Positions 1 through 8,204 are shown, numbered from the stretch's first letter. The stretch is DNA of 64,000 bases from an uncultured Oscillospiraceae bacterium (GCA_958366985.1 CATXDC010000004.1:1-64000); one strand, 5' to 3'. The notes: generated from the sequence alone by a model not told the origin. Numbers and translations are program-made.

Positions 1-795
1 GCTCATGCTGCGGCGGAGCACCTACTTTTGTCCATAGCGACAAAAGTAGGCAAAAGCGCATTTGCGGCGGAGTTCCGCCGCCTTGCCAAAACAGAAAGCG
101 TTAATCAACGCAAGGCAGGCTTTCTCCCATACGCCCTCCGACGGCAGTTTGAAAGTTTTATTTTATCACCTGCAAACAGCAAACGTTTTTCTACTTACGA
201 ATCCTTTTCTCTTGCCGTCGGTTTGTTTCTGCAAGCGTCCACCAATTCACGTCGGCAGTTTTTGAGGTTTTGTTTTATCACCGTCTAAGTGTAAACGCTT
301 TACCTAATTCCATATCTTTTCCTTTGCCGACGTGTGCGACTGTCGTTAGGTTAGTTTGCCGTGGTTCTTTGGTTTGGTTAGAAAACATTTAAAATTTGCT
401 GCTACAAAAACAAAACTTACTCCACGCTCACCCAGCAGAAATGAGAGTAAGCAGTGCGGAAGCCTTGCGATTTTTCGCATTACTGTTAGCTGTTCGGAGA
501 GCGAGGGAACGGAAAAGTAAAGCTTTTCCGTAAATCGTCGGCACTGACCCTTGACGACGATTTACCGAGACACCTTTTAAAGGCAAATAAACTAAGAGCG
601 AAAACCGACAAGGCTCATTAAATGCATTTTTGGTACTTTTGTTGCTATGGACAAAAGTACATAATATTTAAAACTTTCTGTTTGCTTCGAGTTTGATAAG
701 GAGCTTATTTAAATTTTTTACTTCTTACCCGCTCTTTATTTATTAAACAAAATGCCTGCGAATAAGTTTTACCTTAAACGCAGGCTTAATCTTTT
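1..795. repeat. Dispersed hairpin-bounded repeat, copy 1 (left part cut by window edge)
   Basis: No credible gene lies here. The block begins inside the element and shares long near-identical stretches with 8205-9040 and 31006-31435. A 12-bp perfect palindrome sits at 21-50 (CCTACTTTTGTC, loop 33-38, GACAAAAGTAGG). A second palindrome at 633-660 is close to its reverse complement, so the ends are inverted repeats that are themselves hairpins. Between them are two tandem subunits with their own inverted ends (138-221 and 250-332), an ACGGAAAAG hairpin near 510-530 and a stem at 531-564. The right end contains the terminator that serves copA. Short open frames over the left hairpin lack ribosome binding sites and recur only because the DNA repeats. 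A non-autonomous mobile element or structured intergenic repeat is the best reading (inference). Confidence 0.85.
754..785 (-). terminator. Terminator downstream of copA
   Basis: GCCTGCG (754-760) pairs with CGCAGGC (779-785). Read on the minus strand the stem is followed by ATTTTGTTT. A matching hairpin sits at the same place in repeat copy 2, so the terminator belongs to the repeated segment. Confidence 0.6.
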
Positions 796-839
796 ATGAG
801 AAAACCAAATCAAATGGCTTGTTATGCCTTGGTGCAGGC

Positions 840-3419
840 TCAGCCTGCAATTGAAACTACTTCATAACCGGCATCGGTTACGGCTTTGGTGAGAACCTCA
901 TCGCTTACATCCTGTGTGAGAGTTACAAACGCTGTCTTCTTCTCAAGATCAACTTTTGCGCTTACTCCCTCGAGTTCATTAAGAGCCTTTTCCACTCTCA
1001 TGCTGCAATGTCCACATGACATTCCTTCAATAAGCATTTTCTTTTCCATCTTTATTTTTCCTCCTTTAATCTTTATATCTATAGACGAAACTGCCGCTTT
1101 GGTTTTTTCGCCGCTGTTTTTATTGCCGCTGGGCAATATTTTACTGTTTTTAAAGAATTTAAGTCTCAATGCATTCATTACAACACAAACAGAACTTAAA
1201 CTCATGGCTCCTGCTGCAATCATAGGATTCAGCTTTAATCCGAATACATTATAAAACAATCCTGCCGCTACGGGAATACATACAGCGTTGTAAATAAGCG
1301 CCCAGAAAAGGTTTTCCTTTATATTCCTGATAACCGCTTTGCTGAGCTTTACCGCTGCAACTGCTTCGTTGAGATCGCCTTTCATAAGCACTATATCCGC
1401 CGACTCTATGGCGATATCCGTACCCGCTCCGATTGCGATTCCCACATCTGCCGCAGCAAGTGCAGGTGCATCGTTGATTCCGTCGCCTATCATAGCGGTA
1501 ACACCTTTTTCTTTAAGAGAGCTTACTACTCTTTCCTTATCCTGAGGAAGCACACCTGCGGAAAATTCAGTGACTCCCGCCTGTGAAGCTATTGCCTTTG
1601 CGGTAGTTTCATTGTCTCCCGTAAGCATCATGGTACTGATGCCCATTGACTTAAACTCCTCAATTGCTGCCGGACTTGTAGGCTTTATGGTATCGGATAC
1701 TGCAATTATACCTATTATCGTGTTATCATCGGCAAAGAAAAGTGGTGTTTTTCCCATTTCGGCAAGGCTCTGGGCTTTGGCTTTTGAAACTTCCTCAAAA
1801 ACACCAAGCTCCTCCATATAAGCTCCGTTGCCGCCGTAGATTCTTCTCTCCCTTACAAGAGCCGAAATTCCACGTCCGGCTTTTTGAGTGTACCCTTCTG
1901 CGTCGGGAATTACAATATTCCTTTCCTTAGCTTCCTCCAGCACTGCTCCCGCCAGAGGATGCTCCGAAAGCTTCTCCACTGCGGCGCAGATTCCGAGAAA
2001 TTCATCGGCATCAGCTTTAAGGTTTGAATTGATTATAATATCCGTTACAACAGGTTTACCTTCTGTGATTGTGCCGGTTTTATCGAGAGCAATATTCTTT
2101 ATGCTGTGAGCCGTTTCCAAAGCTTCGGCGCTCTTAATGAGAATACCCAGCTCTGCACCCTTTCCAGTACCTACCATAATTGCCGTAGGTGTTGCAAGTC
2201 CCAGAGCACAGGGACAGGAAATTACAAGTACCGATATACCTATGGACATTGCAAACTCAAATTCCGCTCCCGAAAGAAGCCAGATTATAACTGCTGCAAC
2301 TGCAATGGTAATTACTGCCGGGACAAAAATCCTGCTGACTTTATCGGCAAGCTTCGCAATGGGCGCTTTCGAGGACGACGCCTCTTCCACAAGCTTTATT
2401 ATCTGCGAAAGAGCTGTATCCTCGCCCACCTTTGAAGCTTTCATCTTAAAGTATCCGCTCTTATTTATAGTGGCTCCCGTGACTTTATCGCCTGGCTCCT
2501 TATCCGCCGGCATACTCTCGCCTGTTATGGCGGATTCATCCACTGAGCCGTTTCCGCTGATTATAACTCCGTCGGCGGGGATTGCCTCTCCCGAACGGAC
2601 TATGAGTATATCTCCAACAGCTATTTCATCGGCGGAAATTATCTTTTCCTCACCGTCACGCTCGACACAAGCCGTCTTTGGTGCAAGGGAAATAAGTCTT
2701 GAAATTGCCTGACTGGTTTTGCCTTTGGCTCTCGCTTCGAGAAGCTTTCCCAGGGAAATAAGGGTCAGAATCATTGCAGCCGATTCAAAATACAAATCCA
2801 TTGAATACTGCTCGATTATGCCGTAATCCGAAACGGAGAATCCATAGGAAATCTTATATATTGCGTAAATTCCGTAAAGCACAGAAGCGCCCGAACCTAT
2901 TGCAATAAGTGAATCCATATTAGGTGCGCCTTTAAACAGTGAACGGAATCCGTTTTTAAAGTAATGGAAATTTACGAACACCACGGGAATACACAAAATA
3001 AACTGAGTAAAGGCAAAGGTCATAGCGTTATTGACTGAATGGAAAAATGACGGAAGCGGGAAGCCCATCATATGACCCATGGAAATATAAAAAAGCGGAA
3101 CAGTAAATATTATGGAGATAATAAGCCGCTTTTTCATATCGGCAATATGCTTTTCGACCTCTGAAATTCCCTTTTCGGCAGAAACGCTTTTGCTATTTTC
3201 TCCGCTGCTCTGGGGACTGGCTCCATATCCGCCGCTCTCAACCGCTTTCACAATTTCACCGCTGCCTGTTTTGCTCTCATCATAAGTTACGGTCATTGAA
3301 TTAGTAAGGAGATTTACCTCCGCCTTTTCTACTCCCTCAACACCGCACACGCTCTTTTCAACATGAGCGCTGCAAGCCGAACAGGTCATGCCAGTTACCG
3401 TATATTTTTCAGTTTTCAT
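840..3419 (-). CDS. copA: Copper-exporting P1B-type ATPase with N- and C-terminal HMA domains
   Basis: Pumps Cu(I) out across the cytoplasmic membrane using ATP. The 859 residues show an N-terminal heavy-metal-binding domain (C13-x2-C16 in GMTCSACSAH), eight expected membrane helices, TGES at 299-302 (actuator), the ion-binding CPC at 402-404, D446-KTGT (phosphorylated aspartate), SEHP near 485-488 and GDGIND at 645-650. The unusual part is a second HMA domain at the C terminus (from Met791, GMSCGHC), which looks like a fused CopZ chaperone. An in-frame Shine-Dalgarno and ATG precede it, so the domain may also be made alone. The start follows AGGTG with 5-nt spacing. A palindrome at 3455-3480 is a candidate copper-responsive operator. 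Family assignment is secure. Confidence 0.96.
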   Translation of the reverse strand: MKTEKYTVTGMTCSACSAHVEKSVCGVEGVEKAEVNLLTNSMTVTYDESKTGSGEIVKAVESGGYGASPQSSGENSKSVSAEKGISEVEKHIADMKKRLIISIIFTVPLFYISMGHMMGFPLPSFFHSVNNAMTFAFTQFILCIPVVFVNFHYFKNGFRSLFKGAPNMDSLIAIGSGASVLYGIYAIYKISYGFSVSDYGIIEQYSMDLYFESAAMILTLISLGKLLEARAKGKTSQAISRLISLAPKTACVERDGEEKIISADEIAVGDILIVRSGEAIPADGVIISGNGSVDESAITGESMPADKEPGDKVTGATINKSGYFKMKASKVGEDTALSQIIKLVEEASSSKAPIAKLADKVSRIFVPAVITIAVAAVIIWLLSGAEFEFAMSIGISVLVISCPCALGLATPTAIMVGTGKGAELGILIKSAEALETAHSIKNIALDKTGTITEGKPVVTDIIINSNLKADADEFLGICAAVEKLSEHPLAGAVLEEAKERNIVIPDAEGYTQKAGRGISALVRERRIYGGNGAYMEELGVFEEVSKAKAQSLAEMGKTPLFFADDNTIIGIIAVSDTIKPTSPAAIEEFKSMGISTMMLTGDNETTAKAIASQAGVTEFSAGVLPQDKERVVSSLKEKGVTAMIGDGINDAPALAAADVGIAIGAGTDIAIESADIVLMKGDLNEAVAAVKLSKAVIRNIKENLFWALIYNAVCIPVAAGLFYNVFGLKLNPMIAAGAMSLSSVCVVMNALRLKFFKNSKILPSGNKNSGEKTKAAVSSIDIKIKGGKIKMEKKMLIEGMSCGHCSMRVEKALNELEGVSAKVDLEKKTAFVTLTQDVSDEVLTKAVTDAGYEVVSIAG
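1047..1067 (-). promoter_or_regulatory. Internal in-frame ribosome binding site and ATG within copA
   Basis: On the minus strand AAAGGAGGA (1059-1067) lies about 10 nt before an in-frame ATG (1047-1049, Met791 of CopA). Starting here would give a 69-residue protein, the usual size of a CopZ copper chaperone, with the metal motif GMSCGHC at its front. The sequence shows the site directly. Its use as a second start is inference. Confidence 0.5.
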
Positions 3420-3454
3420 ATTATCACCTGCCGTTATGTTTATTTATTTTTGGA

Positions 3455-3480
3455 TTTTTAGGGGTAATATTCCCTAAAAA
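3455..3480. promoter_or_regulatory. Palindrome upstream of copA, candidate operator
   Basis: A perfect 9-bp inverted repeat, TTTTTAGGG (3455-3463) and CCCTAAAAA (3472-3480), lies about 35 bp upstream of the copA start. The G/C runs next to A/T resemble CsoR-type copper operators only loosely, and no csoR or copY gene is in the window. A hairpin role in the leader RNA is also possible. Confidence 0.35.
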
Positions 3481-3536
3481 TACCCTGTTTTTTTACTTAT
3501 TGAGAAATCTCATTCCTATAAAACTTTCTATTATGT

Positions 3537-3869
3537 TTAATCTATTGGGGGCAAATTGTTTGGCAATGCTTTTCCATTTTCATCTCTGTTGATGGGAATT
3601 GCTTTTAAATGAAAAAGAATACTGTTGCACGGACATTTTAAATTAATTTCATACTTTTCTTTTTCGCCTCTATATGTAAAATCACCGCCGCACCTGATAA
3701 CTTCACACCATGTAAACAAATCTATCATGACTCTTGGACATATACCTTCAGGACATCCATACGAAAAAACAAATTTATCGCCTTTTTCAAGACCAAGTCT
3801 GCAATGCTTTGCTTTTCCTTCAATGACGGTTAACTCAAACTTCCAATCCTCTGTTACCCATTTTTGCAT
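3537..3869 (-). CDS. TIGR04076-like small cysteine-containing protein
   Basis: A 110-residue protein whose pattern (W-x-E-V/L-T-V start, a Cys/Gly/Pro-rich centre with GCPEGICP, and a C-terminal CPC) matches what I recall of the TIGR04076 family, small proteins of unknown function common in anaerobic Firmicutes. Six cysteines suggest metal binding or redox chemistry (inference). It lies between copA and a GNAT gene on the same strand with gaps over 100 bp on both sides, so co-transcription is not obvious. No signal peptide or membrane helix is seen. The coding call is good; the function is unknown. Confidence 0.7.
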   Translation of the reverse strand: MQKWVTEDWKFELTVIEGKAKHCRLGLEKGDKFVFSYGCPEGICPRVMIDLFTWCEVIRCGGDFTYRGEKEKYEINLKCPCNSILFHLKAIPINRDENGKALPNNLPPID

Positions 3870-4006
3870 ATTTGCGTCCCCTTATATTTATTTTTTATTG
3901 ATTGTATAAACAGAAATCGTCTTATAATTTCTTGAAAGTGTTTATTAAAGTAAAACGATTTTGTTTACCGGAAATTCCCAGACCTTTATGCAAATCCCAC
4001 ACCTTA

Positions 4007-4513
4007 TTATTTCAGTTCTTTAACATACAATCGGTCTGTTCCATTTCCGTAATTGGTAATATCTTTTAAATATTGATATCCGAATTTCTCATATAAACCG
4101 ACATGCTCCGACGGAATATAGGTTCTTGTAAATCCACACTCTTTTGCATATTCATTAGCAAAATCAATCAGCTTTTCACTAATTCTATAGCCACGATAAT
4201 CTTCCGACACAAAGACACTTGATATCCATGGATATATTTCAGGTAACGGATAATAGTCCGTCTTCATAATAGAAGCCATTCCAACAATTTGACCATTTAC
4301 TATTGCCGCAAACGGAGTTTCCCAATCAGTAAACGCCCATGCTTTCAGTATTTGGAGCATATGTTCTTTTACTTCTTCCCAAGAAAAATTTTCTACAAAA
4401 TAAATCAGTTTGTCCGCCAAGTCCGTGTTTTTGTCAACTTTTTTAATCTCCAATGCATCCATGGTGAAATTCTTACAGGTCATATCCATTACCGTACATT
4501 TTTCAGTTTTCAT
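4007..4513 (-). CDS. GNAT N-acetyltransferase with copA-derived start
   Basis: A 168-residue GNAT-fold acetyltransferase: the central strand and helix (AAIVNGQIVGMASI, then SSVFVSEDYRGYRISEKLI, the acetyl-CoA loop) and a C-terminal GLYEKFGYQ are typical. The substrate is unknown. I place the start at 4513, where AGGTGATAAT precedes ATG, not at an upstream in-frame codon. This leader and the first 13 codons (4475-4528) match 49 of 54 bases of the copA leader and start (3381-3434), so the encoded MKTEKCTVMDMTC mirrors CopA MKTEKYTVTGMTC. The protein therefore appears chimeric, with a vestigial HMA beginning in front of the GNAT domain. It follows the effector-binding protein gene by 26 bp and may be co-transcribed with it. 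Confidence 0.8.
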   Translation of the reverse strand: MKTEKCTVMDMTCKNFTMDALEIKKVDKNTDLADKLIYFVENFSWEEVKEHMLQILKAWAFTDWETPFAAIVNGQIVGMASIMKTDYYPLPEIYPWISSVFVSEDYRGYRISEKLIDFANEYAKECGFTRTYIPSEHVGLYEKFGYQYLKDITNYGNGTDRLYVKELK

Positions 4514-4539
4514 ATTATCACCTGCCGTACTGAATTTTA

Positions 4540-4995
4540 TCAAACTTCTCTTATGGGGAAATACATATAGCCCTTTCCTGTTGCCGGGTCGGTATAATCG
4601 TGAACTGCTCCCACCAGAGAAATGCCCTCCTCATTCATTTGTTTGAGGGTGTCTTCAAATGCTCCATTATGATTTTCAACAACTATATATTCAAAACCGG
4701 GTATTACCCATTTTGTCCACCCGTCAGGTGCCTCGGCATCATCAACACATTCTACTCCTGCCAGATACAAACCTTTGCTGAAACCATCTTCCCAAGGTTT
4801 ATACGAGTGAGAAATATCGGACATAGCACCCCATATTCCCACAATATTTCCATCTGTGTCCCTCTTTGCCAAATGTGATACTTCACTGAAATGACTGTTT
4901 GCATCATCCCATAATTTCTGAATAAAACCTTCACCATCTACAGTCGAGCCCATTTTTCCAATGACAACAAATGCGTTCTTTATTACTTTAACCAT
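4540..4995 (-). CDS. GyrI-like / AraC effector-binding domain protein
   Basis: A 151-residue protein resembling the stand-alone effector-binding (GyrI-like, SOUL-type) domain: a VVIGKMGST start, a central WGAMSD, a repeat half with GVECVDDAEAPDGWTKW and a conserved acidic stretch near FEYIVVE. Members bind small hydrophobic ligands or serve as ligand domains of regulators. This one has no DNA-binding domain. The start has a good GGAGAAGG ribosome binding site. It probably forms a two-gene unit with the downstream GNAT gene. The ligand is unknown. Confidence 0.7.
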   Translation of the reverse strand: MVKVIKNAFVVIGKMGSTVDGEGFIQKLWDDANSHFSEVSHLAKRDTDGNIVGIWGAMSDISHSYKPWEDGFSKGLYLAGVECVDDAEAPDGWTKWVIPGFEYIVVENHNGAFEDTLKQMNEEGISLVGAVHDYTDPATGKGYMYFPIREV

Positions 4996-5027
4996 AGTTT
5001 AGCCTTCTCCATAATCACAAAGTCAAA

Positions 5028-5049
5028 GCGGCGCATTAATCTGCGCCGC
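5028..5049 (-). terminator. Hairpin downstream of the GH16 gene
   Basis: GCGGCGCA (5028-5035) pairs with TGCGCCGC (5042-5049) across a 6-nt loop, 33 bp past the GH16 stop codon. The following U-tract is weak, so it may act as an RNA-stabilising hairpin instead. Confidence 0.55.
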
Positions 5050-5081
5050 CTCAAAACATCTTTTTCAGTTTAAGGGGACGC

Positions 5082-6059
5082 TCATGCCTTCTTTTCGTAA
5101 ACCCTTACATAGTCCACGAGGAATTCATAGGAAGTGTTTTTATCGTTTCCTTCAAGGCTTCCGCTCCAGGCTGTGACAAGTTCGCCCTTATCATTGAATT
5201 CCTGACCGGGATAAACTTTGCCGTCCTTTGTTGTGCCGGATACTTCGCATGAAAGTATTATGTACTCTGCCACATGGGAAACGTTATTATACACCTTTGA
5301 TGAATCTTCTTTATCCGGTGTCTGACTTACTCTCCATGTCTCGATTCCGTCAATGTAGAAAATATATTCATTTTCATTCCACTCTAAGCCGTAGGTGTGA
5401 TATGTATCATATAAATCTTCCATTGAAAAATGCTTTGAACCAAGACTCTTGAGATTGTCGCCGTAACCGTCGATATGTATCGCATGGGTTACGCTGTTCT
5501 GATAATCGGGATCTTTCATGTACATATACATGGACTCGAAAATATCAATCTCGCTTCCGTCATCGCCGCTTCCGGGAACATCATCTTTAAAGTTGTTGAC
5601 AGGCATCAGCCAGAATGCAGCCCATGCACCGTAGATTTTCGGCACCTTGCACCTTGCTTCGAAATATCCGTATTTCTGAGAAAATCCCGTGGCTCCGTTT
5701 TCCGATGCAGTGGATTCAACTGCTCCTGTATACCATCCACTTCCAAGCTCGCCGTCCTCACGGTACTCTACCGCTATTCTGAGATTTGAGTCCTTTACGC
5801 TTACGGCGTCGTCAATCCAGTATCCGCCTCGTCTTTGTCCGCCTTCATCACAATAAGTCCAAATCTTTGTGTCAAGAGCATCGCCGTCGAAATTATCCTC
5901 AAAGGTCAGCTCGTATCCAGAAAGGTCAATTTTATTGCTTTGCAAGTCCTTCATGTATACAAGGCTCTCATCTGCTCCGCAGCCGGAAAACAGCACCGAA
6001 ACCGCACACACACATGCAGCGGCAGAAATTGCAATTTTTGCAGCTCTATTTTTTTTCAT
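5082..6059 (-). CDS. Glycoside hydrolase family 16 beta-glucanase lipoprotein
   Basis: A secreted, lipid-anchored enzyme expected to hydrolyse beta-1,3 or beta-1,3-1,4 glucans outside the cell. The N terminus is a lipoprotein signal peptide with lipobox FSGC (Cys27). The GH16 domain begins near residue 50 (LTFEDNFDG) and carries the active-site signature E170-IDIF-E175, nucleophile and acid/base, followed by the substrate-binding HAIHIDGYG. It ends with a normal DYVRVYEK strand at 325 residues, so it is single-domain with no carbohydrate-binding module. ATG follows GGAGG by 8 nt. It is transcribed divergently from the KDG kinase operon. Whether it acts on lichenan or laminarin cannot be told from sequence alone. 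Confidence 0.92.
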   Translation of the reverse strand: MKKNRAAKIAISAAACVCAVSVLFSGCGADESLVYMKDLQSNKIDLSGYELTFEDNFDGDALDTKIWTYCDEGGQRRGGYWIDDAVSVKDSNLRIAVEYREDGELGSGWYTGAVESTASENGATGFSQKYGYFEARCKVPKIYGAWAAFWLMPVNNFKDDVPGSGDDGSEIDIFESMYMYMKDPDYQNSVTHAIHIDGYGDNLKSLGSKHFSMEDLYDTYHTYGLEWNENEYIFYIDGIETWRVSQTPDKEDSSKVYNNVSHVAEYIILSCEVSGTTKDGKVYPGQEFNDKGELVTAWSGSLEGNDKNTSYEFLVDYVRVYEKKA

Positions 6060-6134
6060 TGTACATCCTCCGATTTACAGCTTAACTGTTGTTTTGATTT
6101 TTCTTTCAATCAGCTTTTTTCTGATTTCAAACTT

Positions 6135-6162
6135 ATTATATCATGGATTTGATTTTAAACAA
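6135..6162 (-). promoter_or_regulatory. Promoter of the GH16 gene
   Basis: On the minus strand the -35 is TTGTTT (6157-6162), the spacer 16 bp and the -10 TATAAT (6135-6140), the latter preceded by TGA to give an extended -10. Confidence 0.6.
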
Positions 6163-6169
6163 GTTAGTC

Positions 6170-6197
6170 TTGACAAATTAATTATATTTTTTATGAA
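6170..6197 (+). promoter_or_regulatory. Candidate promoter of kdgK-eda
   Basis: A perfect TTGACA (6170-6175) is followed by 16 bp and TATGAA (6192-6197). It would give a leader of about 100 nt before kdgK. The -10 is imperfect. Confidence 0.4.
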
Positions 6198-6304
6198 TTT
6201 GAGCAGGATTTCCATAAAAGAGCAGAATTTGTTATTGAATGAATTGAAAAATGTGATAAAATTTACTTTGTAAGTTTATTTTGCTTTTTGTGGAGGTATA
6301 TTTT

Positions 6305-7402
6305 ATGGAACTTAAACTTCGTCCAAAAGAGGAATGTATGTTTGACGAGATTTCTCTCGGAGAAATTATGCTCAGACTTGATCCGGGCGATGCAAGAATT
6401 AAAACAGCCCGCAGCTTCAGAGTATGGGAAGGCGGCGGAGAATACAATGTTGCAAGAGGACTGAAAAGATGCTTCGGTCTTAAAACCGCAGTTGTAACAG
6501 CCCTTGCTGACAACGAAGTCGGCAGACTTATTGAGGACTTTGTATACCAGGGCGGCGTGGATGCCTCACTTATCAAGTGGTGCAAATACGACGGAATCGG
6601 CAGAACAGTAAGAAACGGTCTTAACTTTACTGAAAGAGGTTACGGCATCAGAGGCGCAGTAGGCGTTTCCGACAGAGGCAACACAGCTGCATCTCAGCTT
6701 AAGCCCGGCGACATCGACTGGGACTACATTTTCGGCACTCTCGGAGTAAGATGGCTTCACACAGGCGGAATTTTTGCAGCTCTTTCAGAGACCACAGCTC
6801 AGGTTGTAATCGAGGCTGTCAAGGCTGCAAAGAAATACGGCACAATCGTTTCCTACGACCTTAACTATCGTCCCTCTCTCTGGAACGATATCGGCGGAAT
6901 CGAAAAGGCAAGAGAAGTCAATAAGGAAATTGCAAAATACATAGATGTTATGATCGGCAACGAAGAGGATTTCACAGCATGCCTGGGATTTGAAATTGAA
7001 GGCAACGATGAGAACCTCAAGGAGCTGAACATTGACGGATATTTCAAGATGATCGAAAAGGCCGTTAAGGTATATCCCAATTTCAAGGCAGTTGCAACAA
7101 CACTCAGAACTGTTAAAACAGCAACAGTAAACGACTGGAGCGCAATATGCTGGGCTGATGGCAAGATTTACAGAGGACTTGAGCTTCCCGGACTTGAAAT
7201 TTACGACAGAGTCGGCGGCGGCGATTCCTTTGCATCAGGTCTTATTTACGGACTTATGGAAACAGGAGATCCTCAGAAAGCAGTCAACTACGGCGTTGCA
7301 CACGGCGCACTTGCAATGACAACTCCCGGCGATACCTCCATGGCAAGCCTTAAAGAGGTTGAGAGAATAGTCGGCGGCGCAGGCGCAAGAGTTCAGAGAT
7401 AA
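6305..7402 (+). CDS. kdgK: 2-dehydro-3-deoxygluconate kinase (PfkB family)
   Basis: Phosphorylates 2-keto-3-deoxygluconate (KDG) to KDPG with ATP in the hexuronate or sugar-acid degradation route. The 365-residue protein has PfkB features: an N-terminal GGGEYNVARGL substrate motif (43-53), YDLNYRPSLW near 184-193, and C-terminal VGGGDSFASG with the catalytic base Asp307. It is longer than the usual 310-340 residues. I use the ATG at 6305 because GGAGG lies 8 nt upstream; an earlier in-frame TTG would overlap that site. KDPG aldolase follows after 35 bp, so the two enzymes act in sequence and support the KDG call over fructokinase or ribokinase. Confidence 0.9.
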   Translation: MELKLRPKEECMFDEISLGEIMLRLDPGDARIKTARSFRVWEGGGEYNVARGLKRCFGLKTAVVTALADNEVGRLIEDFVYQGGVDASLIKWCKYDGIGRTVRNGLNFTERGYGIRGAVGVSDRGNTAASQLKPGDIDWDYIFGTLGVRWLHTGGIFAALSETTAQVVIEAVKAAKKYGTIVSYDLNYRPSLWNDIGGIEKAREVNKEIAKYIDVMIGNEEDFTACLGFEIEGNDENLKELNIDGYFKMIEKAVKVYPNFKAVATTLRTVKTATVNDWSAICWADGKIYRGLELPGLEIYDRVGGGDSFASGLIYGLMETGDPQKAVNYGVAHGALAMTTPGDTSMASLKEVERIVGGAGARVQR

Positions 7403-7437
7403 TTAAATCCAAACCCAACAGAAGGAGATAATATACA

Positions 7438-8094
7438 ATGGATAAAGAAAAAGTAATTACCAGAATACTTGATGCAGGTATTGTTGCCGTTGTAAGAGCT
7501 GATTCAACAGACACTGCAAAGCGCATTACAGAGGCCTGCATCGAAGGCGGAGTTGCCGCAATCGAGCTTACATTCACAGTTCCCGGAGCTCAGAAGGTTA
7601 TCGAGGAGCTTGCTGCTACATATTCACCTGAGGACATCATCCTCGGAGCCGGTACTGTTATGGACAGCGCAACAGCAAGAATCGCAATGCTTTCCGGCGC
7701 TGAGTACATCGTAAGCCCCTACCTTGATCTTGATACAGTTAAGATGTGCAACCGCTACCGTGTACCGATTATGCCCGGTGTTATGAGCGTAAGAGAATGC
7801 GTAACTGCTATGGAAGCAGGAGCAGACATCCTCAAGGTATTCCCCGGCGATCTCTTCGGACCGAAGATCATCAAGGCAATTCACGGACCTATCCCCTATG
7901 CAAAGATGATGCCCACAGGCGGCGTTGACGTTGACAACGTTGCACAGTGGATTAAGGCAGGAGCTGTTGCAGTAGGAGCAGGAAGCTCACTTACAGCAGG
8001 AGCAAAGGAAGGCAACTACAAGAAGATCACCGAAACAGGTAAGCTTTTTGTTGAGCGTATCAAGCTTGCAAGAGCTGAAATGGCAGGCAAATAA
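7438..8094 (+). CDS. eda: KDPG / KHG aldolase
   Basis: Splits 2-keto-3-deoxy-6-phosphogluconate into pyruvate and glyceraldehyde-3-phosphate (and often 4-hydroxy-2-oxoglutarate). The 218-residue class I aldolase barrel shows Glu43 in IELTFT, the Schiff-base Lys133 in ILKVFPG and the phosphate-binding PTGG at 159-162. GAGG precedes the ATG. It is the second gene of the kdgK operon and closes it with a strong terminator at 8117-8142. No uronate isomerase or dehydratase is nearby, so the upstream steps must be elsewhere. Confidence 0.95.
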   Translation: MDKEKVITRILDAGIVAVVRADSTDTAKRITEACIEGGVAAIELTFTVPGAQKVIEELAATYSPEDIILGAGTVMDSATARIAMLSGAEYIVSPYLDLDTVKMCNRYRVPIMPGVMSVRECVTAMEAGADILKVFPGDLFGPKIIKAIHGPIPYAKMMPTGGVDVDNVAQWIKAGAVAVGAGSSLTAGAKEGNYKKITETGKLFVERIKLARAEMAGK

Positions 8095-8116
8095 TTAAAT
8101 AAAAACAGATAAAACG

Positions 8117-8142
8117 AACCCCATGTGCTGTCACATGGGGTT
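8117..8142 (+). terminator. Terminator of kdgK-eda
   Basis: AACCCCATGTG (8117-8127) and CACATGGGGTT (8132-8142) form an 11-bp stem with a CTGT loop, followed by TGTTATT. Confidence 0.85.
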
Positions 8143-8204
8143 TGTTATTGAGATACTATTTAAATTTCCGACGCTGAAATAACAGTATGAATTGTGTTTA
8201 ATAA

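Noticed and set aside
28..288. Open frame of 86 codons over the left palindrome of the repeat (also at 31079-31345)
   Set aside because: It starts within the hairpin, has no ribosome binding site, recurs only because the DNA is repeated, and copy 2 breaks it. No protein-like pattern.
1..660. CRISPR array or IS element in the repeat region
   Set aside because: Repeat units are not regularly spaced with unique spacers, and there is no transposase or cas gene in the window.
2137..2712. 191-codon frame antisense to copA
   Set aside because: Shadow of the strongly supported copA frame; no start signals.
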